Below the pieces are notes generated by a model. The model was not told the DNA's origin. It worked only from the letters and a program-made list of their open reading frames with translations, and searched no databases. 58,341 bases of DNA from Phycisphaerales bacterium. GTDB taxonomy: Bacteria; Planctomycetota; Phycisphaerae; Phycisphaerales; UBA1924. Shown here one piece after another: positions 36,098-44,455 of this stretch. The DNA is taken from the NCBI GenBank assembly GCA_015487555.1, contig WFPK01000078.1:1-58341 (forward strand), read 5' to 3'. Positions within the stretch are counted from its first letter, which is position 1. Each line of letters opens with the position of its first letter. The position numbers and the translations under genes are program-made.

Positions 36098-37129
36098 TTA
36101 TTCCGTGTCCTGCCCGATCCCGAGCTCCTTGATCGCCCGGAGCAACACCCCATGAACCCTCGGCGGGGCACACACAATCCCCTTGTTCTTCTCAAGACCT
36201 CGCCCATGCGAGAAATCGAGGTTGTGTCCAAAGATATCGGTCACAAACGCCCCCGACTCGCACGCAATGCAGCACCCCGCAGCATGATCCCAGATCCGCT
36301 CGACATACCCCTTCCGCGTCGGCAGCCTCAAATACGCATCGGCCTGCCCACGCGCAACAACTGCGTATTTGCACTGCGAGTCCAATCGGGCAGGCTCGCC
36401 AACCTTTCCGAGCCCGTTGCCCTCGATCCATTCCAGAATCCGGTCGGTATCCGAGACATTCGAATGCGCCTTCTCGACCGACCCACACACCGAGATCGGC
36501 TCGGATTCGTCATGGTCGAGCCGGGTGATACGGATCGACTCGGCCTCCCCATCATCGCACCGCGATTCCCAGACCCCCTCGCCTTTGATCGCATAATACA
36601 ACGATCCATGCTCGTCGCGCTCATCAAAGGGCATCGACATATCAATCGCCAGATTCGGACACCCCATCACCCCGATCGTCGGCGTGCCGTCTTCGATAAA
36701 CCCAAGAGCCACCGCGTATTGTTGATCCCGCAAGAAACCCTTGGTCCCATCAATCGGATCGAGTGTCCAGAACTTGCGATGCGAAGTATCCCCCGCTCCC
36801 ATATCAATCGCTTCGAGCACCAGATCAGGCGTCGCGTCGTCCCAGACCTCCTTGGCAGCTGCGACGACCGCATCAAGGATCACCGCATTGTCCTCATCGC
36901 GCAAGAAGGTCGAAGATTCTTCTGCGACCATCACAAACTCACCGATATGCTGCTTGAGCACCATCGCGACGACTGCTTGTGCTGCATAATCCGCCACGGT
37001 CACCGGGCTCTTGTCGTCCTTGGTGATTGAGCGAACAGCGTCGAGATTATCTTGGACCGCCTGGCAGACAATCGAAGCAGCAGCAACTGCTTGGCGACCG
37101 GCTTGGGCATATTGGGCGTGATCAATCAT
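36098..37129 (-). CDS. cysQ: 3'(2'),5'-bisphosphate nucleotidase (CysQ/HAL2)
   Basis: This enzyme removes the 3' phosphate of PAP (and PAPS), clearing the by-product of sulfotransferases. Signature residues are VAEESS, LDPIDGTKGFLR (metal-binding Asp-x-x-Asp) and IWDHAAGCCI. The length, 343 residues, is like eukaryotic HAL2 and cyanobacterial forms more than short E. coli CysQ. Its ATG overlaps the stop of the DUF2335 gene by four bases. Its place beside sulfate activation and a sulfotransferase gives a clear metabolic link. Confidence 0.93.
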   Translation of the reverse strand: MIDHAQYAQAGRQAVAAASIVCQAVQDNLDAVRSITKDDKSPVTVADYAAQAVVAMVLKQHIGEFVMVAEESSTFLRDEDNAVILDAVVAAAKEVWDDATPDLVLEAIDMGAGDTSHRKFWTLDPIDGTKGFLRDQQYAVALGFIEDGTPTIGVMGCPNLAIDMSMPFDERDEHGSLYYAIKGEGVWESRCDDGEAESIRITRLDHDESEPISVCGSVEKAHSNVSDTDRILEWIEGNGLGKVGEPARLDSQCKYAVVARGQADAYLRLPTRKGYVERIWDHAAGCCIACESGAFVTDIFGHNLDFSHGRGLEKNKGIVCAPPRVHGVLLRAIKELGIGQDTE

Positions 37130-37641
37130 AATTTCTCTCTCTTTTCTTTCTGTGCTCGGCCAACCACAAAGACAGTGACTACACCGATGACCGTGGTGCC
37201 AAAGATCACCGAGGCAACTGTTCCGTGGCCTGTAAATGCTGCAATAGACCCAATACTAATCAAAACCATACACAAAACAAAGGCCATCCACTGCCCTCGC
37301 CCTTTGTATACCCGCTCAGCCTTCTGGTCTTCTATTTTCGCTGCGAGTGCCTGCTGCTCAATCCGGTGCCGATGTTGAAGCTCAAGTTCAGAACGATCAA
37401 CGATCTTCCGGGCCAAACCCGGCACGACACGATCAAAGCTCTCAAGCATCCCCGGAGAAGGGAGAGGCCCCTGAAACTGAACTTCAAATGTTGCTATTTC
37501 TGCATCTGCATCAAGACTTCGCGAACCCGAACTCGAGCTGGTGTTCGTCGTTAAATTGAGATCCGTTTCCAAGCCCGATTCTTCGTTCGTAGTCGAACCG
37601 GTATTCGGGTCGGAGTCTTCGTTGCATGGCTGATCGTTCAT
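37126..37641 (-). CDS. DUF2335-like small membrane protein
   Basis: The N-terminal 50 residues are low-complexity (Ser/Thr/Asn/Glu). The conserved part begins with FQGPLPSPGMLESFDRVVPG and HRHRIEQQALAAK, typical of the DUF2335 family, and is followed by two membrane helices and a short basic end. Function unknown. ATG 37641 is chosen over TTG 37659; neither has a strong ribosome site. Its 5' part overlaps the upstream gene in another frame by 131 bases, and its end overlaps cysQ by four. Confidence 0.65.
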   Translation of the reverse strand: MNDQPCNEDSDPNTGSTTNEESGLETDLNLTTNTSSSSGSRSLDADAEIATFEVQFQGPLPSPGMLESFDRVVPGLARKIVDRSELELQHRHRIEQQALAAKIEDQKAERVYKGRGQWMAFVLCMVLISIGSIAAFTGHGTVASVIFGTTVIGVVTVFVVGRAQKEKREKL

Positions 37642-37834
37642 GGTCTGGTAGTTTATCAAGCTCAGCGATCATGGATCGCCGAAGGTCCATGAGAATTGCT
37701 TCAAAATCGGATGGACGATCCTTCAAAAACTGATCCATCTCACGACCAAACGCACTCTGAGCAGGCAGTTGCACCGGCCAGATATCTAAAGTGCTCCCAG
37801 CACCCCTCAAGATGTTCAAAATTCGCTCAGTCAT
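37511..37834 (-). CDS. small hypothetical protein upstream of DUF2335 gene
   Basis: A 107-residue frame, MTERILNILRGAGSTLDIWP..., with a charged middle (FLKDRPSDFEAILMDLRRSM). I do not recognise the family with confidence. Its pattern of a short N-terminal helix, a Pro-containing linker and a helical region looks protein-like, and small genes of this kind can precede DUF2335 genes. Its C-terminal 43 codons overlap the low-complexity start of the DUF2335 gene out of frame. If one of the two starts is wrong, the overlap would shrink. Confidence 0.5.
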   Translation of the reverse strand: MTERILNILRGAGSTLDIWPVQLPAQSAFGREMDQFLKDRPSDFEAILMDLRRSMIAELDKLPDHERSAMQRRLRPEYRFDYERRIGLGNGSQFNDEHQLEFGFAKS

Positions 37835-37902
37835 CTCACATCAGTATACGGTTTCACCGTACCCAAGTTCACCAAATCAGCCGGGATTGCATCGAAGTGC
37901 CG

Positions 37903-38541
37903 TTATCGGCGCACAATACCAGACTCCTGAAGCGCTTCTACGAGTTGGTTCGCTGCCTCCTCAACCCCCAGCTCCCCGGTCTTGACCTCGATCTCAGGAT
38001 TCACAGGCACCTCGTACGGATCATCAATCCCGGTAAACCCCTTGATCTCGCCCGCCCGTGCCTTCTTATAGAGCCCTTTGGGGTCGCGCTGTTCGCAGAT
38101 TTCGATCGGGGTATTGATAAAAACCTCAAGAAAGGTCAGCCCGGCGTCTTCGTGAATCTTGCGGACCTGATCCCGATCTTTCTGGTACGGCGAGATAAAG
38201 CTCGAAATCGTCACCACCCCCGCATCGGCGAAGAGCTTGGCCACTTCGCCGATGCGGCGGATGTTCTCTGTCCGATCGTCAGCTCCGAATCCCAGATTCG
38301 CATTGAGCCCATGGCGGACATTGTCCCCATCAAGCCGATACGCCAAGACCCCGCGGGCATTGAGCACCTGCTCAAGGGCCACGCCCACGGTGGATTTGCC
38401 CGATCCAGACAACCCGGTGAGCCAGAGCGTGCATCCCTTGTGCCCGAGCACCTTGGCCCGGTCTTCGCGGGTCACCTCGCCATCGTGCCATTGGATGTTG
38501 GTCGATTGATTGGTCGCTTTGTTGGTTGATTCATTGGTCAT
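37903..38541 (-). CDS. cysC: adenylylsulfate kinase
   Basis: APS kinase phosphorylates adenylylsulfate to PAPS, the sulfate donor. P-loop GLSGSGKST lies at about residues 43-51; [40 protein letters not shown] and [23 protein letters not shown] are all family motifs. ATG 38541 is used; the N-terminus holds a Thr/Asn/Ser repeat ([14 protein letters not shown]). It is free-standing, not fused to CysN. A promoter at 38620-38647 fits it. Together with CysD and CysN it completes PAPS synthesis. Confidence 0.95.
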   Translation of the reverse strand: MTNESTNKATNQSTNIQWHDGEVTREDRAKVLGHKGCTLWLTGLSGSGKSTVGVALEQVLNARGVLAYRLDGDNVRHGLNANLGFGADDRTENIRRIGEVAKLFADAGVVTISSFISPYQKDRDQVRKIHEDAGLTFLEVFINTPIEICEQRDPKGLYKKARAGEIKGFTGIDDPYEVPVNPEIEVKTGELGVEEAANQLVEALQESGIVRR

Positions 38542-38619
38542 CGGCGAATGATATGCCAATGCCAAGCGGGCTGCGGGCCATTTCGACAACACAAAACAGG
38601 GGGGCTCGGGCGTTGATTT

Positions 38620-38647
38620 GATATAATAATCACAGTTCTGCTTGCAA
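38620..38647 (-). promoter_or_regulatory. promoter for cysC (divergent pair)
   Basis: On the minus strand TTGCAA (38647-38642), 16 bases and TATATC (38625-38620), giving a leader of about 70 bases for cysC. The -35 box is a palindrome shared with the plus-strand promoter. Confidence 0.45.
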
Positions 38648-38670
38648 AATATCAACAAATAACCGATAAT
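38642..38670 (+). promoter_or_regulatory. promoter for the secreted Cys-rich protein (divergent pair)
   Basis: TTGCAA (38642-38647), 17 bases, GATAAT (38665-38670). It shares its palindromic -35 box with the divergent cysC promoter. Confidence 0.5.
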
Positions 38671-38702
38671 CCCATCAGCCCATCAGCCCATCAGCCCATC
38701 AG
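38671..38702. repeat. 8-bp tandem repeat, four copies
   Basis: CCCATCAG is repeated four times without change, directly downstream of the -10 box of the plus-strand promoter, so it lies in the 5' leader of the secreted protein gene. Confidence 0.9.
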
Positions 38703-38751
38703 AAATCCATTTGGGCGGCGTGGTGGAAGTTCATCCATAAAGGAAAATTCT

Positions 38752-39456
38752 ATGTTCTTCCCAGTCACACCCAAGGCGATCGCACTCGTCGCATTGCCAA
38801 TACTCATTCTTTGCACACAGCAAAGCCTCGCAGTGCCTCCCCAGACCGAGCCGAAAAAGACTCAAGCACAGGCGATTGAGCAATCCGATGCGTTGATCCG
38901 TCTGAACACGCCGTTCACCAAAGGCGAGTTTTCGGTCAATGTCGATCGACTCGTGGATCGCGAGATGGTTCGATTCACACTGATCGGAAAAATGTGGGAC
39001 CCGGGCTTCAAGGGTGAGGGGATACCTGATGACGCATGGGATGCAAAGCTTACATTTGTATTTGCTGAGCAACCCATGAATACTGTTCAATCGCTCGGCC
39101 CACTCCGCACATGGAAAAATGGTGAGACCACCGAGCTCTATTCTGCCGAGCAGTTGACTCCAGATGCTGCGATATGGGTCAAAAAGAACACGCCCGAACT
39201 CGGGAGCATCGAAGTCTGGAACACCCCGAGCACCAGCATCGCTGACTTTGCGGTGATCTCCCTCTTTCATGCCATAATTCTTTCTGAACTCGATGGTGAA
39301 AATGCCCCAGCAGGAACACCGTGCTCTCCCACATTTGGGGAATGTTATAATAATGCAAAGAACGCCTGTGCGAATAGGATTGGTTCGTTCGAGTATTCCT
39401 GTGATCAAGGCGCTGTGGTTTGCAAGTTTTCTTGCCTCGAACCAGCACCTGAATAA
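38752..39456 (+). CDS. secreted protein with Cys-rich C-terminus, unknown function
   Basis: A 234-residue protein with a signal peptide (to about residue 27). The middle has charged and beta-like segments. The last 45 residues carry six cysteines (CSPTFGECYNNAKNAC, then three more) that could form three disulfides in a small domain. AAAGGA lies about nine bases before the ATG. It has its own promoter and terminator. I do not recognise the family; an extracellular role is inferred from the signal peptide. Confidence 0.6.
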   Translation: MFFPVTPKAIALVALPILILCTQQSLAVPPQTEPKKTQAQAIEQSDALIRLNTPFTKGEFSVNVDRLVDREMVRFTLIGKMWDPGFKGEGIPDDAWDAKLTFVFAEQPMNTVQSLGPLRTWKNGETTELYSAEQLTPDAAIWVKKNTPELGSIEVWNTPSTSIADFAVISLFHAIILSELDGENAPAGTPCSPTFGECYNNAKNACANRIGSFEYSCDQGAVVCKFSCLEPAPE

Positions 39457-39494
39457 CCAGAGCTTGGTTCAGAACTCATTCAAACTATTATCAG

Positions 39495-39521
39495 ACGCCC
39501 CGAACCCGTTCGGGGCGTTTT
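39495..39521 (+). terminator. rho-independent terminator
   Basis: ACGCCCCGAAC (39495-39505) pairs with GTTCGGGGCGT (39508-39518), then TTTT. It ends the transcript of the secreted Cys-rich protein. Confidence 0.88.
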
Positions 39522-39708
39522 CATTGGTCTTCGATCATCAAAGACCATGCTGCATCTCCCCCCCCCGATCGTCTATACTTCGTGCATTCCATCCTGATTT
39601 CTCGCTTGTGAAGGGCGAAAGATCGGCCGATGGATGAATCAAGACGGACAAAGACTCGGGTAATCGACGCGATCGCCCATTCTGAGCCCCCCGCGGAGAA
39701 CCACAGGC

Positions 39709-40647
39709 ATGACCTCGGCGACAGAATCATCCGGTGCCCAATCGCACTACAAGCTCACCCACCTCAAGGCACTCGAAGCCGAGGCCATCCACATCATGCG
39801 CGAAGTGGCTGCCCAGTTCGAAAAACCCGCCCTGATGTTCTCAGGCGGCAAAGACTCCATCGTCATGGTCCGACTGGCAGAAAAAGCCTTCCGACCCGCC
39901 AAGTTCCCCTTCCCACTGCTCCACATCGACACCGGGCACAACTTCCCCGAAGCCCTCGACTTCCGCGATAAACTCGTCGAAAACATCGGCGAACGACTCA
40001 TTGTCCACAAAGTCCAAGACCTCATCGACCGTGGCGAAGCAACCGAAGACCCCGGCCCATTCCCCTCACGCAACCGAGCACAAATCCCCACACTCCTCGA
40101 CGCGATCGAAAAATACCAGTTCGACGCACTCTTCGGCGGTGCCCGGCGAGATGAAGAAAAAGCACGCGCCAAAGAACGCATCTTCTCCTTCCGCGATGAC
40201 TTTGGACAATGGGACCCCAAAAACCAACGCCCCGAACTCTGGAACCTCTACAACGGCCGCCATCGCATGGGCGAGAACATCCGCGTCTTCCCGATCTCCA
40301 ACTGGACCGAAATGGATGTCTGGCAATACATCATGCTCGAGCAAATCGAAATCCCCGATCTCTACTTCTCGCACAAACGCGATGTGGTCGAACGACGCGG
40401 GCAGCTCGTGCCCATCGGCGATGCACCCTTTGGCCCACGCGAAGGCGAGACCATCGTCAACCGCACCGTCCGCTTCCGCACCGTCGGGGATATGAGCTGC
40501 ACCGCCGCCACCGATTCGCCCGCTGCCAATCTCGAAGAAATCGTCGCCGAGGTCGCTGCCGCCCGCGCTTCCGAACGCGGCGCCCGCATGGATGACAAAA
40601 CCAACGAAGCCGCGATGGAAGATCGTAAAAAAGAAGGATACTTCTAG
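39709..40647 (+). CDS. cysD: sulfate adenylyltransferase subunit 2
   Basis: CysD carries the ATP pyrophosphatase fold that adenylates sulfate to APS. The PP-loop MFSGGKDSIVMVRLAEKAF, LHIDTGHNFPE, FGGARRDEEKARAKER and SNWTEMDVWQYI are characteristic. The C-terminal end FRTVGDMSCTAA is also conserved. Length is normal (312). It is followed after three bases by cysN, its GTPase partner. It begins the plus-strand operon that includes the MBL-like and perhaps sulfotransferase genes. Confidence 0.96.
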   Translation: MTSATESSGAQSHYKLTHLKALEAEAIHIMREVAAQFEKPALMFSGGKDSIVMVRLAEKAFRPAKFPFPLLHIDTGHNFPEALDFRDKLVENIGERLIVHKVQDLIDRGEATEDPGPFPSRNRAQIPTLLDAIEKYQFDALFGGARRDEEKARAKERIFSFRDDFGQWDPKNQRPELWNLYNGRHRMGENIRVFPISNWTEMDVWQYIMLEQIEIPDLYFSHKRDVVERRGQLVPIGDAPFGPREGETIVNRTVRFRTVGDMSCTAATDSPAANLEEIVAEVAAARASERGARMDDKTNEAAMEDRKKEGYF

Positions 40648-40650
40648 GAC

Positions 40651-41994
40651 ATGCCCGCTGAAACCAAATCCAAAACCGACTTCTCGACCGATCCAAACGC
40701 CAACAAAGGCATGGATTTCTCCACAGACGCCTACCTCGATATGGACCTGCTCCGGTTCCTGACCTGCGGCTCCGTTGACGACGGCAAATCCACACTCATC
40801 GGTCGGCTCCTTTACGACTCAAAGTCGATCTTTGAAGATCAGCTCGAAGCGGCCGAATCCGCCTCGCTCTCACGCGGCGATCAACGCATGGACCTGGCCC
40901 TGCTCACCGATGGCTTACGCGCCGAACGCGAGCAAGGCATCACCATTGATGTCGCCTACCGCTACTTCGCCACGCCAAAGCGCAAGTTCATCATCGCCGA
41001 CTGCCCCGGGCATGTGCAGTACACCCGCAACATGGTCACCGGCGCCTCAACCGCCAATCTTGCGTTGATCTTGATCGACGCGCGTCACGGCGTGATCGAA
41101 CAAACCCGCCGACACTCGTTCATCACCAGCCTGCTGCGTATTCCGCATCTCGTGGTGTGTGTCAACAAGATGGACCTCGTTGATTGGTCGCAAGAAACCT
41201 ACGACAAAATCCGTGAGGACTTCGAGGACTTCGCTGCCAGGTTCGAGATCACCGACATCACCTTCATCCCCATGTCCGCCCTCACCGGCGACAATGTCGT
41301 CAACCGATCCCAGAGCATGGATTGGTACCAAGGTCCATCGCTGCTGCACCATCTCGAAAATGTCCACATCGCAGGCGATCGCGACATGATCGACCCGCGC
41401 TTCCCTGTCCAGTGGGTCATCCGCCCCCAAGGCGATGAGCACCACGACTATCGAGGCTACGGCGGACAGATCGCCTCGGGGGTTTTCCAGGTCGGCGATG
41501 AAGTCGTCGCGCTCCCGTCGGGGATGGAATCAAAGATCAAATCCATCGATATCGGAGGCGACTCTCAGCCGCTCGCCACGCCGCCAATGAGTGTGTCGAT
41601 CCAGCTCGAAGACGACATCGACATCTCCCGAGGCGACATGCTCTGCCGACCCAACAATCAACCAACCTCCGGGCAGGACATCGACGCGATGGTCGTCTGG
41701 ATGGCCGACACTCCGATGAAGGTCGGCAAGAAGTACACCATTCGCCACACCTCCAACGAGGCCCGGTGCATCATCAAAAACCTCAACTATCGACTCGACA
41801 TCGAAACACTCCACCGGGTCGAGGAAGCGGAAGATCTCAAACTCAACGAGATCGGGCGGATCGCCATCCGTACCACCAAACCGTTGTTTTATGATCCATA
41901 CCGCCAATGCCGGGTGACGGGGAGTTTCATCATCGTCGACGAACAGACCAACAACACGGTCGGGGCCGCGATGATCATCGGCGAGACCAGCTAA
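40651..41994 (+). CDS. cysN: sulfate adenylyltransferase subunit 1 (GTPase)
   Basis: CysN is an EF-Tu-like GTPase that drives APS synthesis with CysD. P-loop GSVDDGKSTLIGRLLYDS, DCPGHVQYTRNM and VNKMDLVDW are the G motifs. The product ends after the beta-barrel domains (447 residues) and has no APS kinase extension, consistent with the separate cysC. It starts three bases after cysD stops. The next gene starts 25 bases on. Confidence 0.96.
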   Translation: MPAETKSKTDFSTDPNANKGMDFSTDAYLDMDLLRFLTCGSVDDGKSTLIGRLLYDSKSIFEDQLEAAESASLSRGDQRMDLALLTDGLRAEREQGITIDVAYRYFATPKRKFIIADCPGHVQYTRNMVTGASTANLALILIDARHGVIEQTRRHSFITSLLRIPHLVVCVNKMDLVDWSQETYDKIREDFEDFAARFEITDITFIPMSALTGDNVVNRSQSMDWYQGPSLLHHLENVHIAGDRDMIDPRFPVQWVIRPQGDEHHDYRGYGGQIASGVFQVGDEVVALPSGMESKIKSIDIGGDSQPLATPPMSVSIQLEDDIDISRGDMLCRPNNQPTSGQDIDAMVVWMADTPMKVGKKYTIRHTSNEARCIIKNLNYRLDIETLHRVEEAEDLKLNEIGRIAIRTTKPLFYDPYRQCRVTGSFIIVDEQTNNTVGAAMIIGETS

Positions 41995-42019
41995 CGAAAA
42001 ATACGCCTATCCTTCCCCT

Positions 42020-42763
42020 ATGCCAAAGTCTCAGTCAAAGAACATGGACATCCGTATTCTCTCCATCGGCGCCCTCGGCGCCCATCCGCTCTGGGACGAG
42101 CGCCATCCGGTTCGCACCGGGCACAGCACCACCACCTTGATCCAAGCTGGTGATGCCAAAATCATCGTCGATCCCGGGCTCCCCGCCCCGGCCCTCAAAG
42201 CCCGACTCGGCGAACGCGCCGGACTCAACCCCGATGCGATCACCCATGTCTTCCTCACCAGCTTCAACCCCGAATGCCGACGCGGGATCGGGCTCTTCGA
42301 CAAGGCCGATTGGCTCATTGCCGAGCAAGAACGCGAAGCTGTCGGCGTGCCCATCGCCCAGTCCCTCGCCCGCCTTGCCCAGAACAAAGAACTCGCCGAG
42401 CACGCGGGCGAAGATTTCGACGAATCCCAGCAAAACATGCTCCAAATCCTCCAGCAAGATGTCGCCGAACTCTCCCGGTGCCAACCCGCGCCCGATTCGA
42501 TCATCGAGCATGTCGATCTCTTCCCACTGCCCGGATTTAGCATGGGGCTCTGCGGGCTCTTGCTCGCCGAGCCCTCCCGCACCACCCTGATCTGTGGCGA
42601 CGCCATCCCCACCGTCGAGCACCTCGATCAGGGCAAGGTCCTGCCGACCTGTGCCAATCGCGAGCTTGCCCAGGAAAGTTTCAAAGAAGCCATCGAAATC
42701 GCCGATGTGCTGATCCTCGGACGAGATAACATGGTCATCAATCCGACCAACCGAGGCATCTAG
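42020..42763 (+). CDS. metallo-beta-lactamase-fold protein lacking metal ligands
   Basis: The fold is visible from GHSTTTLIQAGDAKIIVDPG, DAITHVFLTSFNPECRRGI and LICGDAIPTVEH. In active members the third segment reads HxHxDH; here it is S81-x-N83-x-E85-C86. The TPGH-type histidine is replaced in LPGFSMG and no final His ligand is seen; only the Asp of GDA stays. It is probably not a metal hydrolase, perhaps a binding or regulatory protein. TATCCT lies exactly six bases before the ATG, so a leaderless start is possible. M9 (42044) is an alternative start. It lies directly after cysN. Confidence 0.75.
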   Translation: MPKSQSKNMDIRILSIGALGAHPLWDERHPVRTGHSTTTLIQAGDAKIIVDPGLPAPALKARLGERAGLNPDAITHVFLTSFNPECRRGIGLFDKADWLIAEQEREAVGVPIAQSLARLAQNKELAEHAGEDFDESQQNMLQILQQDVAELSRCQPAPDSIIEHVDLFPLPGFSMGLCGLLLAEPSRTTLICGDAIPTVEHLDQGKVLPTCANRELAQESFKEAIEIADVLILGRDNMVINPTNRGI

Positions 42764-42838
42764 AATCTTCTCATACTCGGGCCCACCACTGAACCTCCTC
42801 GCCACATCACCAAGCCCGCATGACGATACGAGGCACCC

Positions 42839-44425
42839 ATGGCACTGACCAAACAACAGCACCAACAACTCTACAGCGTGCTCTCGAAAGTCAACGCCGC
42901 CATCGAAGCTGAGCAAACCACCCAGGCAATGAGAAAGCTCGAAGAACTCAACGCCAAATACCCAAACCAGCCCATGATCCTCACCCTCCTTGGAAAAGCA
43001 AACTCCAAGATGGGACGCCACGCCGAAGCCATCGAGAGCTACGAAAAAACCGTCAAACTCGATAACAAGAACGCCGACACCCGGTTCCAGCTCGCACTCG
43101 CCCTCCAAAAAGGCGGGCGATACGACGAATCGCTCATCGAATACGAACGCGCCCTTTACTACGACCCCAACCACTTCCTCGCCCTTCGCCACAAATGCTC
43201 CGTCCTGACCGATCTTGATCGCAACGAAGAAGCACTCAAAGCCTGGAACGCACTGCGCAAATCTTTCCGAGGGCAAGAAGCAGACCGCACCATGCGCCTG
43301 GCGATCGCCATCTCGGGCGCAAGGCTCGCCCCCAAGGTCATCGACCCCAAAGAATCCATCGCTGACTTGAAACAATATGTCGAAGATGAATCATGCGAAG
43401 AGAGCATGCGCATCGCAGGGTACTGGCAGCTCGGTCGGCTCTGCGATCACCTCAAAGAATACGACGACGCCTTCGCCTACTGGAAGAAAAGCAAAGAGCT
43501 CAACAAAAAGCAATGGGTGCCCCAGGCCCATTCCAAACGCATCGACCAGCTTATCGCCTGCTGGACAGATAACGCCGACATCCCATCTTCAAACATCGAC
43601 GGCTCACGCCTGATCTTCATCGTCGGAATGATGCGCTCGGGCACCTCGCTGACCGAACAGATGATCGCCCAGGTCCAAAGCGTCACGCCCGGAGGCGAGA
43701 TGAACGCGATCTCGCGCCAAATCTCGCCGATCGAACCCAATACCAAAGAGTTCGTCCCCTACACCCGCCCATTGCCCTATACCAAGAGGCTCTACACCCA
43801 ATCAACCATCGAGAAGATGAGCAAAGCCGCCATGCGCATGTACGACCAGGTCGCGCGCAACGGATTCATCACCGACAAGCAACCCTTCAACTACGCCAAT
43901 GTCCCCCTGATCGCCCATATGTTCCCGGGATGCAAGATCATCCACTGCGTGCGCGATCCGATGGATTGCTGCCTCTCGAACTACACCCAGGCCTTCTCAC
44001 GCCCACACCCGCAAACCCATGACCTTTACTGGATCGGACGATACTTCCGCGACTACCAGCGCCTGATGCAAGCCTGGCACACGCTCCCCGAAGTTGACAT
44101 GATCGACCTGCACTACGAAAAACTCGTCGCCGACCCCGAAGCCGAATCCAAACGCGTCATGGACTTCCTCGGGCTCGAGTGGACCCCCGATATTCTCGAT
44201 TTCCATAAATCCTCAAGAACCGTCTCCACCGCCTCGCGCGACCAGGTCCGCAAGCCGGTCTACACCAGCTCGGTCCAGAAATACAAGCCCTACGAGCACC
44301 ACCTCGACGAGCTCAAACGAGGACTGGGCATCGACGAACCCATGTCTGCCGACTCGTTATCCCACACAAAACCACCTTCTTCTCTCCTCCCCCGGAAGCC
44401 CGGCGGAGGTAAATTTTCGGAATAA
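42839..44425 (+). CDS. TPR-sulfotransferase
   Basis: Residues 1-200 hold several TPR repeats (for example LLGKANSKMGRHAEAIESYEKT). A sulfotransferase domain follows: FIVGMMRSGTSLTEQM at about 259 is the 5'-phosphosulfate loop, and HCVRDPMDCCLSNY at about 370 the 3'-phosphate site. It uses PAPS made by CysD/N/C to sulfate an acceptor, which could be a polysaccharide, a lipid or protein tyrosine; TPR-sulfotransferases of planctomycetes and proteobacteria are mostly uncharacterised. GAGG lies five bases before the ATG. PAP formed is removed by CysQ nearby. Confidence 0.9.
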   Translation: MALTKQQHQQLYSVLSKVNAAIEAEQTTQAMRKLEELNAKYPNQPMILTLLGKANSKMGRHAEAIESYEKTVKLDNKNADTRFQLALALQKGGRYDESLIEYERALYYDPNHFLALRHKCSVLTDLDRNEEALKAWNALRKSFRGQEADRTMRLAIAISGARLAPKVIDPKESIADLKQYVEDESCEESMRIAGYWQLGRLCDHLKEYDDAFAYWKKSKELNKKQWVPQAHSKRIDQLIACWTDNADIPSSNIDGSRLIFIVGMMRSGTSLTEQMIAQVQSVTPGGEMNAISRQISPIEPNTKEFVPYTRPLPYTKRLYTQSTIEKMSKAAMRMYDQVARNGFITDKQPFNYANVPLIAHMFPGCKIIHCVRDPMDCCLSNYTQAFSRPHPQTHDLYWIGRYFRDYQRLMQAWHTLPEVDMIDLHYEKLVADPEAESKRVMDFLGLEWTPDILDFHKSSRTVSTASRDQVRKPVYTSSVQKYKPYEHHLDELKRGLGIDEPMSADSLSHTKPPSSLLPRKPGGGKFSE

Positions 44426-44455
44426 CAAGCCACTAAACCCGACCTACCCTCTTGT

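Noticed and set aside
34124..37030. Long plus-strand frames over the SLC13 and cysQ genes
   Set aside because: Antisense shadows rich in Arg, His and Pro; no start site or family seen.
42035..43375. 446-codon frame antisense to the MBL-like and TPR-sulfotransferase genes
   Set aside because: It spans two real genes in opposite sense and the composition (Glu/Phe/Val/Gly-rich) is typical of a shadow frame.
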